Below are positions 54,786-64,000 of a stretch of 64,000 nt of DNA, piece by piece (position 1 is the first letter of the stretch; each line of letters begins with the position of its first letter). This DNA comes from Lunularia cruciata (lineage: Eukaryota > Streptophyta > Marchantiopsida > Lunulariales > Lunulariaceae): contig OX419759.1 of the NCBI GenBank assembly GCA_948567375.1, positions 1,341,303 to 1,405,302 of the forward strand, written 5' to 3'. Position numbers and translations under genes: made by a program. The notes below the pieces were generated by a model. The model saw nothing but the letters and a program-made list of their open reading frames with translations. It was not told the origin of the DNA and did not search any database.

Positions 54786-55985
54786 TATTCTCTTGCCACT
54801 AGTTTGTGAAGTCCTCATTGCCATGGAGTCTTCAAAATCTTGGATAATTATATTTTATTGTGGAGATGAGAAAAAGGTTTCCATGTGGCATTATTAAGAG
54901 GATATCCTTTCCAAAAGACTTTGTACTTAGTGTGGCATTGGTGGCCATGTTGGATATTCTTATGTGCAAGTATGGGATCAACTTCATACTCCTCATGATC
55001 ATTGACAAGGATGGGAGGAGGAAGGAGAAAAGTGGAAAAAGGAAAATGGACTAGAGACAAAGAATCTCAACTTGAAAATATGAAAGACATGCCAAATTTG
55101 CATATGACTAGACAAGAAAAGTCAATGGACAATAGGAAAAATTATTCAGATATTATCAAATAGACCTATCCAATTAAGAGTAAGTTTATGGAATTGGGTA
55201 TGAAGTGGGCGAGGTAAGTTACTAGAAGAAAGCATGACCTTATCACAAGTTGGAAGGTGCGATCACAATGATGATTATCAACATATTGCTTTTGCCAATT
55301 TTGAGGAACAAGGAGATGAGACTTGGATTGTTATATGGATTTTGATATGGTTGAAAAGAAGGTGGAAGTATAAGGAATGTGAGATGGTGTGGAAACAAGA
55401 AGGGAATCTAGAACAAGTGGACATTGGCCAAAATTAAAGAAGAAAGTGGAAATCTAGTGCTTGCCTGCTTGGAGTTTTTGTAGGTAAACTCAATAGCCAC
55501 AAGGTAACATTCAAGTTGATATGGTGAATGTTGACAAAGGTACAAAGTATATCCTCCAAGGTATACTTTGCATATTTGGTTTGCACATCGGTTTGAGAAT
55601 GATAGGCCATAGATAAAGCAAGCTTGGTGCCAAGTAGCTTGAAGAGCACCTGCTGAAATTTACCAATGAATTGAGGATTATGATCAGAGATGAGAATACA
55701 TGGCATCACATGATGCTTGAAGACATTATCAAAGTAGATCTTGGCCAATGTTGGAGTATCCATTGTATCAAAAGAAGGTGCTAAATGAATTTGTTTGCTA
55801 AGCTTATCAATAAACACCACAATCACTTTATGACCTTGGTCTACCTTTGGCAAGGATGTGATGAGATCTAAGCTCACATATTCCCATCAAATAGATGGGA
55901 TTGGAAGTGGTTGGAATAGCACACCCGGTTTTTAGTTGTTGACTTTGTTGCATAGCAACTCTCACAAGATCAAACAAAGCTTGTG
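54786..55985 (-). pseudogene. Gypsy copy G pol remnant: integrase and chromodomain
   Basis: Minus-strand chromodomain (EYEVDPILAHKNI, VFWKGYPLNNATW) at 54848-55060. The integrase core at 55434-55877 starts SLDLITSLPKVDQGH and includes ISDHNPQFIGKF. The catalytic Glu is Lys (DVQTKYAK), as in copy F. Nothing of the 5' half remains. Confidence 0.8.
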
Positions 55986-55989
55986 GATC

Positions 55990-56331
55990 TTCTTATTTTA
56001 ATTTCATGCAGCAATCTTTCTATATTGTGTCAATGTAATTAATCCTTAGAATTCTCACACCAAAGAATAAAAGCTAGAGTAAAAGAATGATGGCAAAATC
56101 TGCTTATGCTAGCGCTACTTCCACCTCCTCGGCTGAAGCTTCTCCCTAGACTTTCTTCGCCTCTGCCATGGCTTGTCATTCAGCAATTTTTTCTTTACTT
56201 CCTTATCCTCGTACACAAATAACATTTCATAAATATGAAGTAAAGTACAGATAAAGAATGAATTTCAATCACAAGAAAGTAAAAATTCGCCCGCAGGTTC
56301 CAAAATCTTACCAGCAATTTCTAAAAATGAG
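55990..56331 (-). pseudogene. Gene-like fragment, partner of 21005-21290
   Basis: Minus-strand frame with KEVKKKLLNDKPWQRRRKS after an intron-like AT-rich segment. See the partner for shared peptide evidence. It also abuts a tail, at 56332. Confidence 0.45.
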
Positions 56332-56378
56332 GCTTAGCCCCATCTCCCTCTTTTGTTTTATCCTTGTACTTGACGGTA
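56332..56378 (+). mobile_element. Short detached tail
   Basis: TGAGGCTTAGCCCCATC, CTCTTTTGTTTTATCC and CTTGTACTTGACGG match the first half of the tail in + orientation; the second half is missing. Confidence 0.6.
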
Positions 56379-56719
56379 GCCTATTTTAATTTATTCTCAA
56401 AGACATAAAGTTCTCACATGACTTCTTTTTCGTGTTGGGCAACATGATAAATACAAACTAAAAATGCATTCGTGCTTGGGATGCGGAAAGAGATGAACGG
56501 TACTTTGTCTAGTATTTACGATCAATGTATAATATTACCAATATAAAACTGAACTTCCAATATCGAAACTGTTTGTTCACGATAAAGGCCATATTATTGC
56601 ATGTACGTCCTCACATCCTCATGCATAGTCACGAAGAGTAAAAGCTTGAATACATGTGAAAAAGTGGACTTGTGCACTGCTTAGACCATCAAGGCTGTAA
56701 GTGATGATTTTTCAAATGC

Positions 56720-57025
56720 TGTAAGGATGGATGCATTATACGAAGATAATTCTATTCGTTACGAGCTTATCTATGGAACGAAGATAACTCTATTAGTTAC
56801 GAGCTTATCTATGGAACGAAGATAACTCTATTAGTTACGAGCTTACCAATGGAACAACCGTTGATATCCAAGAAGCTCCAATTCTTGATAACTCCCGAGA
56901 AGTATGGACGTGATAGAGAAGTGGTTCTTGACAGCACGGGCAGAGGTTTGAAGGAGCTCAACCTATGCTTTGATCACAGGTGTCTTCCGTGCTCAGAGCA
57001 GAATTTCAATTTATCTTGCTCGTGA
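56720..57025 (+). pseudogene. Unrecognised host-gene remnant with internal 38-bp tandem repeats
   Basis: Reading ALYEDNSIRYEL and, after the third repeat, ELTNGTTVDIQEAPILDNSREVWT, then in another frame DREVVLDSTGRGLKELNLCFD. The peptides look like one exon broken by the 38-bp expansion and a frameshift. I cannot identify the family. Confidence 0.4.
56740..56853. repeat. Three tandem 38-bp repeats
   Basis: Units 56740-56777, 56778-56815 and 56816-56853, of the form ACGAAGATAA...TTACGAGCTTA...ATGGA. The period is not a multiple of three, so the expansion disrupts the coding-like frame around it. Confidence 0.92.
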
Positions 57026-57221
57026 GCAAGATAATACGAAGTCTGTGCATATGGTGTGGCGGTTCAATTTCTATACTGGCTGAATCGAAATGAATCAAAA
57101 TGGATGATTCGTAAGTTTGGAATATTATGAAGTTCTATAGACCACGTGGATTTTGAACTTAATGTACGTAGTAAATTGAGTCAGTCACTGGGTCTTCATT
57201 ATGAGTTTTTAAACAACTTAT

Positions 57222-57319
57222 CGGCGGAACAGGCGACCGCATAGGATAACAAGAAGAATGGGAAGACCTCGTCGAAGCGTGGAAGGATAAACCATAAGAG
57301 GTAAATGGGGCTCAGCCCC
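57222..57319 (-). mobile_element. Detached tail with 10-bp target duplication
   Basis: GGCGACCGCATAGGATAAC, GAATGGGAAGACCTCGTC and hairpin TGGGGCTCAGCCCCA. It is flanked by AACAACTTAT (57212-57221, 57320-57329). The insertion ends exactly at the hairpin. About 10 extra bases (CGGCGGAACA) at the other end are not part of the family consensus. Confidence 0.85.
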
Positions 57320-57329
57320 AACAACTTAT

Positions 57330-57455
57330 GGATGTGGCGTCTTCATTGGAATCTCGGAATTCAAGATTCTCAAGGAGAATGGTAGACTAATCTTCCAGAA
57401 GTGTGGACTCTGTTACATGACGGGAGCTACAAATGCATCACTTGGACAATGTTAG
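57330..57455 (+). pseudogene. Short open peptide next to a tail insertion
   Basis: Frame CGVFIGISEFKILKENGRL, IFQKCGLCYMTGATNASLG then a stop. It resembles a gene 3' end interrupted by the tail at 57222. Not identified. Confidence 0.35.
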
Positions 57456-57492
57456 AGTTACATACGTCTTGAATTGGCAGGGAAGAAACCTC

Positions 57493-57592
57493 TGTTTTTT
57501 TTCTCACCCTTGTACGGCTTGTTTTTTGTCTCACCCTTGTACGGGTTGATGGGGTCTTCCCATCCTTCGTGTTTTCTACGCGGTCGCACTCT
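57493..57592 (+). mobile_element. Detached tail with partial internal duplication
   Basis: GTCTCACCCTTGTACGG occurs twice (about 57500 and 57528), then GATGGGGTCTTCCCATCC and CTACGCGGTCGCAC. The hairpin is absent. It lies head to head with the next tail, both ends meeting in the T/C-rich sequence. Confidence 0.8.
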
Positions 57593-57609
57593 TTACATAT
57601 ACTGAGAGG

Positions 57610-57693
57610 AAAATTAACCGCATAGGATAACAAGAAAGAGGGAAATATCCCATCAAGCCATAGGAAAACATAGGAGGTAACTATGGGGCTACG
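57610..57693 (-). mobile_element. Detached tail
   Basis: AACCGCATAGGATAAC, CCCATCAAGCCATAGG, and hairpin ATGGGGCTACGTCCC (loop and arm mutated). Confidence 0.75.
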
Positions 57694-60600
57694 TCCCAAT
57701 AGTATATTTTATATATAATAACGTTTTGTGGTTTGACTGGACGAAGGTTTCCTACGTAATCCAACTGACAGTGTGTGAGCCATAAAAGTCCTTTGTGTGT
57801 GCCACCATGCCGATTTTCTTTGACGAGAGCTGTCACACTGTTTTGTTGTTTAGTTGTTGAAGCTATCCTTTGCGGTAGCTATTTGTGTGCGCTTGTATTG
57901 TTCCGGAGTTGAACTGCACGGGTATGTAGACTTCAAGTCTTGGTATCTGATTTCTTACCTCAGGTGGTGGATTGGCAACTGAACCTGGATCATCAGAGGA
58001 CTGAATAATGCTGTCGACTGGGCTTTCCTACTTGGGCCTAAGAATTCGTTGAAGAGAGAGCGTTTAAGATTTCTCAAATCCTCTCTCAAGTCGGAGAGTT
58101 CCAGGAGATCGAGTTTTGAACTTTGCGCGGTGCAGATCTTCTTTCCTAGACGTACTTCACCCTTCTTTAGGTGTGCTCTGATTCTCTTTTGGGACTTCGG
58201 ATGACTTGCTCTTTTCAGCAAAAGTCTGATTGCTTCCCCTCTGTTTGACAGTAACTTACAATGTTCTTGCATACGGAAGTAGAACTAGTGCTCTAATTCT
58301 TGCTTGATAATGAAGTATCGTCAATACTGCATTATCTCTAAACTTTCAAGGGTTGCAAAACCTCCGTCGACTGCAAACAGGAATCTAGTAAATGGATTCG
58401 ACTATGCTGCATATTCATTGTTGGTCCCTGGTTGTGCTTGAATCTCAAAAGTCCCAACCAGAATATTTATCGACTGATCTCAAATATTTCTAATTTCAGG
58501 TGATGATGGACTTGAGGTGAACTCTCGCTGCGACTTAAGGAGGACTGTAGGAGTGGCCGACAACCTCCTTATCAGGTCTTGTAGTCTCACCAGTGCGTCA
58601 TTATACACACCCTTCTCTGCATTAACTGGTGCTACTAAGTTCTTCTCATTGACGTGGAGAAAGAGAGTAGAGGTTATCGAGACAGGATGATCTGTTTTTG
58701 CAGCAAATCTCTTTGTCCTATTAGCCTGAAACCCGTTAGCAATATCATAGCGGCGCCGATCTCATTGTCATAGACTTGTGATCGACCCCGTTCCTGAGGT
58801 GCACTATGCTTACGGTCGGGACTTTGAATGACTTGCCCTGTTCAGCAAAATCTCATTGCTTGTCCTCTGTTCGAGAATAACTCGCAACGCTCTCCTAAAC
58901 AAAACTAGTACAGGTGTAGTGCATCTCGTGCTGTACTTCGTGTATGTAAAATGGGTCATCTAGACCTTGGAGGGTTGTAGAAACTCCGTCGACCTCAAAC
59001 AGGAATTGGTTTGAAAGACTTAAGCGCTTCTGCATATTTCATTTGTGGCCCTGGTTTGGTTGAATCACAAAAGGCGTAGCCAGAACATCGGTCTACCTGA
59101 TCACTAGTATCCTTTATATTTTGTCTCTTTCAGGTGTCAGGATGGAGATGGAGTTGTGTGTTAGGGTCATTCTGCCAACTCTCGCTGCGTCTCGAGGAGA
59201 GCAGTAGTTGTTATCGTGAACTCCATATCAGGTCTTGTGTCCCAGTAAGTTATCGTACACACCCGGCTTGTCTGGTGTTAAGGGATTCTGCCCACTAATG
59301 CTTTCTTTCAAATAATTCAGGATGGATCGACTTGATGAGGCAGTAAGGATAGTCGTTTTATTTTGCTAATCCATCAGATCCATCAACATTTGGGCTTGTG
59401 GCGCCTGCCTGTGACCCAAGCGGTAGTGTGAGGAAGCGAAGCTAAAGCAAAGAAAGGACTGTCGAGGTATGTAGAAGGCTCTCGTCTACTTGAAGTATAT
59501 AGTCTTCAAATCGGTCTCTTCCGCGGTAGTGAGAACGGACCATGGGGGGCAAAAAATGCGAGGCGGTGGATCGAGCAGCAATCACCCCCCGCTGTGCGTG
59601 CTCTGGAATCAGAGATTTTTCAGGAGTTTGAGCTTTGAAGATTGCGACAGTGCCGATCTCGCTGTGTAAACGCGTAATTCACCCGATTTCGAGGTACGCT
59701 CTGGTCCCTTTTCGGACTTTGGATGACTAAATCTGCTCAGCAGAAACCTAATTTCTTCGCCTCTGTTTGATAGTAACTTGTGATGCACTTCTATGCAAAA
59801 TTGGTACAGAAGTAGTGCACCTTGTCTCTGTACTTATTTGCGACGCTGCATCATTTATACTGCTTCATGTAGACCTTTTATGATTGCAAAATCTCCAAAA
59901 TTCGTCCACCTGAACGATTGGATCTGCATTTTCATTTTGGGGCCTTAGTTCTGCATGGTTCTATCACAAAAGGCCTAGCCAGAACATCTATCTACCTGAT
60001 CTCTTATAGTTCTAGATGTCGTCAATTTCAGGTGTCAGGATGGAGTTTGTCGATGTCATTTTGTCAACTCTCGCTGCTGCTCGAGGAGAATATTAGCTCT
60101 TACCGACAATTCTTTATAAATCAGGTCTTGGTGTTACAAGTAAGTTATGTTACAAACCCGGATTATCTGCATCTAAGGCCCCTGTCCATTATTGTTTTAG
60201 TACAAGTAATCTATGAAGGATCATGTAGAAAGGACAGTTGTTTTGTTCTGTTGATTTGGTTATTTCTCTCTGATGAGATGGGTCTTCAATTTTCTTTCCC
60301 TAAAACAGAGAGGCGCGCATCACTTCCTTATAACCGTTACCTGACACTATCCCTCCTGTCCTTTCTGCATATTCCTGCTGTATTGGTAAGTCGTATTAGT
60401 GGGCAGAGGCTCTAACAATGAGTTCTCACTGACGTGGAGACGAACAAGAGAGGTGATTGCGGAAAATCGAATGCTGTTTTTGTCCGAGCTTAGAGAAAAC
60501 TGGTAAAACTATCATTACTGAAGGACGAAAAATGCTTATAAGTAGCGATTTTCTGATTGTGGAATGTTTACATTGCAGATAATACACCGATGCTGCATTT

Positions 60601-61342
60601 GTAGCTCTGTAACCTTTTGATGCTGCACTCCGCTGTTGTTACCAAGGTCGGTCTGCATATAAACACGAGTAGACCTTTTGTAGTCGTTATCTGCAAATCT
60701 GCTCCTGTGATTGAGATCCCTTGTACTTGATTTCACAACTTTTTCATATATGTAAAACTGTTATTCTGTATAGTTGTGAGGATACATACCCGAAAGGTAA
60801 CTGTGGTTATCTGTAATCCGCAAATAATGTCACTCTTATGCCTTCCCTTTTTGCCATCAAGGTTTAGCTTAATGGCAATTAGGGTAAGTGTCTGGTTTTA
60901 GAATACTGATTATTTCTATGGTTGAACTTGCTTACTGGGACCTGATTATCAGTATCGTTGTCTGTAATCCCGAATCAGGTCCTTCTTGCTACCCTCCTAC
61001 TTATCATCAAGCTAGTCTCGTCTCTGCTGTACAGTTAACTAGTGTTTTACGCTTAAAACTTCTTTACTGAAATCTGATGTCACTCTTTCTTTCCTCTTAA
61101 AACCATTAAGCTAATGGAGACGCTGGTGTACTGATTACGAATATTGTACACTTAATCGCTCTTCTCGGATCTGATTATCAGAGTCACAGGCTGGACATCG
61201 TCAAGCAGTTCTCTCTGGGGAAGTAGAGGAGTTTCTGTTGCTTATGGATGGAGAGGCTTGAACGGAGAGGTACCTTGCAGAAGGTGGTCCAAGACTTTTG
61301 AGGGCGTAGGGTTGCATCACGATTTGAAAGCCTGAAGTAGGA
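57694..61342. other. Upstream region with three tandem diverged units
   Basis: Three imperfect units at about 58086-58650, 58760-59290 and 59640-60190. Shared words include GACTTTGAATGACTTG-like, GCATATTNATTTGTGG-like and CACAAAAGGC blocks. Each unit has a pyrimidine tract, CAG, a 93-111-bp exon-like core (58500-58592, 59134-59244, 60032-60139), and GTAAGTTAT (units 2, 3) or GTGCGTCAT (unit 1). The cores include short frames of similar sequence (MEFVDVILSTLAAARGEY in unit 3) ended by stops. They may be alternative 5' untranslated exons of the gene downstream. No transposon is visible. Confidence 0.5.
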
Positions 61343-63848
61343 ATGGAACCCAGGAGTCGGAGGGTTTTGAAGGCGAGACCAGAGGAGATTGCAGAAATTC
61401 GAGCTGGTGTTGGACCACTATCAGATCGGGAGAAACGCAAAAATGTAGCAGGAGATGGGGAGGAGAGACAACCCAATGATGAGTCAAACAGGCCTTCCAC
61501 GTCCCATGGTCCAGGGTTCGAGGATGACCCTGAACCTGTACCCTTACCCAGTGCATCCACGTCTGTAATTGGCGCTCTTGTGCGTTTTGTATTTGGGTGG
61601 TTCTTTTCTTGGTACCCATGGTTTCGGTTCTCCGCTTCACAGCAGGTGAACTCCAAGGAATGGGGCATCTAAACTCGTGATGTTTAAGAAATGTCATTTG
61701 CCATATAACTAGTACTTTACTTCGTAGATTTCGTCACTTTGTTGTGAAAATTACCTACCGTTACTCTCAACTATTGTCTCTCTTTGCATTGCCAACCGAA
61801 TCTAGAATAAAGATGAAGGGAATTTGTCATCTGATTGTGGTTGTTATGTTTGATGTTTTTCAGGCAAGCAGTTTATTTGCAACAAGCAATCCTCAACCTT
61901 GGTTTCAGGGAACTCGCCAGGTATATTAAATTCGATTCATTAGGACGTGGATGGGAGGTAACAAGTATCAGGCAATCCAGTAAATTACATTGGTTTGCAA
62001 GTTTCATGCACATGATATGACTCAGAGTTTGACTTCCGCTGCAGTCATGTTCCAAACAAGTCCTTCCAGTAATGGCTGTATGAAGCAACGATAATCTTCC
62101 CGCTGGGGTCAGTGGTCATCCGAAAGAGTTGGAGAAAGTATATGGGTTTTCTAAAATGTGGAGTTGGAACTAGTAACATGTCTATAATATTCGCACTTGT
62201 GAGAAACATAAACCGTACGTAAATCTAGGAGTGTCTTTAAAATTTTCTACCAGGTGGGTCATTCGAAAAAGTCGGAGGAGAATTATTTGGCACGAATGGT
62301 GGATTACCATGCCATGTGATATCACTCTAGAACCAAGGTTTATTCTCCTCATTATACTAGTGGTGTTCTTAGACTTTAGGTAATATTTACATTTTATGCA
62401 TGAACGTGAACGTTTGAAGTATTGGGAATTGTTTCTTATATCTTTTTCACTGTGGGGTGGGTTTTTAACCGTTTGCAGTCAAGCCATTCAATTACAGCGA
62501 ACAGTCTTCGTCATTCTTACGACGGTATTCGCCAGGTATGGATAGCTAATCTGGATCATAACAATAATAATCAATGTACCCAGTATGGTGGGTCATGCGG
62601 AAGAGTCAAAGCAAGTTTATAAATTTCCTGAAAGTATAGTTGGAACTAGTAATATGTCTGATGTTATTGCATTACTGAAAGAACATATACCTTATCAAAT
62701 ACAGGAATGTCCTATGCAATCTTTCATATTGTAATACGTCTGATATGATTTACCTTTCGTGTTTGAACTTCTTCCAGTCGAGCGACACAGTTTTCGTAGG
62801 GTACGAGCCAGCGGTACCAAAACTGGATATCGTTTTCTTTCATGGGCTCCAACTTGAGTATGATTCTGGGCCAGGTGTGCATCTTTCTACGTGGACCTGC
62901 GGAGAGGATCCGGCAATCCTCTGGCCCCAACATTGGCTTCGTGATCGTGATGCGCGCATCTTTTTCATCCATTATGATGCCAGTCTGAAGAAGACTAACA
63001 AACAGGGAAGAATGGATTTGACAAACATAGCTGAAAATTTGTCGAGTGAGCTCCAATGGGCCCTCCGTAAAGGTCAAGAAACGTCGAGTTCGTTTCGACC
63101 CATTGTGTTTGTGGGTCATAGTTTTGGAGGTCTCGTCATTAAACAATTGTGCCTTCATGCGGCAGAGCACGGATCGGACGCACAAAAGAAATGGCTGGAA
63201 GGCGTAGAAGGAATTCTGTTTTGTGGAACTCCTCATCTTGGGTCAAAGCTTGCTAGCATGGCAAAGAAGCTCAAGAACAGGAGTCCTTTGATGCGATTTG
63301 TGAAGCTGTTGGGCAAAGAAGTAGGGAGGCAAGGCGAAAATTTTCGTAGATTGTACACCCTTAACAAATGGGAGATTTTCTGTATCGGAGAAACGCGCGA
63401 GACAAATATGAGCACCATCTGTCCGGATCTGGTAAATAAAATAAACTGCTGTCAAGCTTTCACCTTGATGCAAACGGGTGCACAATTTGGACAAATATCA
63501 CTATATTCTCCCCGATGTTCAACTGTTCTCAAATATCAAGGGCATTTAGTTTGCTCTTGTTGTTCAGATTGATGTTCAATTTGATGTTGCAAGTCATGTT
63601 CCTGGGTTAAAATGTAGTCACGTGATGCGTTCTTAGTTTTTAGTTATCAAAATTTATGATCATAATCTACGCAGGCTACAGGTGAGAAACCAAGCATGAT
63701 CATCGTAGAGCAATCATCTGCGCGGTTGGGAGAGAACTTCATGATGGTGGATGCAGATCATATTTCTCTGTGTAAGGCAGAGAAAACGACTTCCAACATG
63801 TTCCAATTCTTACTCGCGTTGATTAATCGAGTAGACGGCAAAGCCAAG
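61343..63848 (+). CDS. SERAC1-like alpha/beta hydrolase gene (five exons seen, 3' end outside)
   Basis: Exons inferred from splice sites: 61343-61645, 61864-61920, 62479-62535, 62778-63431 and 63675-63848, all ending in phase 0, then GT at 63849. Start chosen at the ATG with the longest exon 1 frame. Exon 1 is hydrophilic and ends with a membrane-type helix (VRFVFGWFFSWYPWF). Exon 4 has FFHGL (oxyanion region), GHSFGG with nucleophile Ser near residue 254, and FCGTPHLGSKLA. Exon 5 has DADHISLCK with the likely catalytic His near residue 386. This order is that of SERAC1/DUF676-like serine hydrolases; animal SERAC1 acts in phosphatidylglycerol remodelling, but the plant substrate is unknown. 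Confidence 0.75.
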
Positions 63849-64000
63849 GTAATCTTGAATATATTACAATTCTCCCACAGATGCCACTCCATCACAAAAC
63901 CGGACTGGCGTACGTAATTAAGGCCTAGTGACATTAGATGATGAGTAGATATCAGTTGCCAGAGTATAGAAGGTCCTTGAGTTCTTCATGCCGCAAATTA

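Noticed and set aside
56740-56853. Tandem units as a CRISPR-like array
   Set aside because: The units are directly adjacent with no spacers, only three exist, and the genome is eukaryotic.
57955-58272. 105-codon minus-strand frame
   Set aside because: It is antisense to tandem unit 1 and is not conserved as a frame in units 2 and 3.
61201-61697. Minus-strand frames of 126 and 155 codons over exon 1 of the hydrolase gene
   Set aside because: They are antisense to a well-supported exon and show no domain or splice logic; they follow from codon bias of the + strand.
62724-63236. 170-codon minus-strand frame
   Set aside because: Antisense shadow of the hydrolase exon with GHSFGG and FCGTPHLG on the + strand.

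Overview
The window is plant nuclear DNA, probably from a bryophyte or other early-diverging land plant. The evidence is chromodomain Ty3/gypsy elements primed by initiator tRNA-Met, Ty1/copia remnants, an endonuclease-type non-LTR family of the kind I associate with mosses, lycophytes and algae, and a plant-style intron-bearing SERAC1-like hydrolase gene at the right edge. The species assignment is inference. No bacterial, organellar, rRNA, tRNA or CRISPR feature was seen. Nearly everything left of 57.7 kb is nested, decayed repeats.

Layout. 1-10.4 kb: a non-LTR copy (L1) split by a minus-strand gypsy element (copy A, 125-8822) and a solo LTR (8970-9384). Copy A is itself split by an unrelated solo LTR (799-1488) and by a plus-strand, internally deleted relative (copy B, 3952-6297). 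10.4-12 kb: a gene-like repeat carrying short non-LTR tails. 12-18.3 kb: L2 split by gypsy copy C, which holds another solo LTR. 18.3-27.3 kb: two direct copies of a 2.37-kb block (17.72-20.09 and 24.93-27.30 kb), separated by copia debris, L3 and a truncated gypsy 3' end. 27.3-30.2 kb: copy 1 of a gene-like repeat with exon-like pieces on the minus strand; its inverted copy 2 lies at 46.0-46.3 plus 50.2-52.8 kb, split by the most complete non-LTR element, L5 (46434-50206). 30.6-46 kb: copia fragment, AT-rich DNA, gypsy copies E and F, a copia LTR and L4. 54.3-56 kb: gypsy copy G. 56-57.7 kb: host-gene scraps with tail insertions. 57.7-64 kb: tandemly duplicated non-coding units followed by the only intact-looking host gene.

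How the parts interact. Gypsy insertions sit repeatedly in the non-LTR family, and both families interrupt the gene-like repeat. Target duplications give a relative order: L1, then copy A, then copy B. The gypsy LTRs contain a consensus four-arm heat-shock element upstream of a TATA box. The non-LTR family ends in a hairpin holding its own stop codon, and about 15 separate roughly 100-bp copies of that end are scattered on both strands, several with clear target duplications. These two patterns, together with gypsy stop codons shared between copies and a pair of equal 57-nt exons in the hydrolase gene, are the most interesting signals. All transposon reading frames here carry stops or frameshifts.
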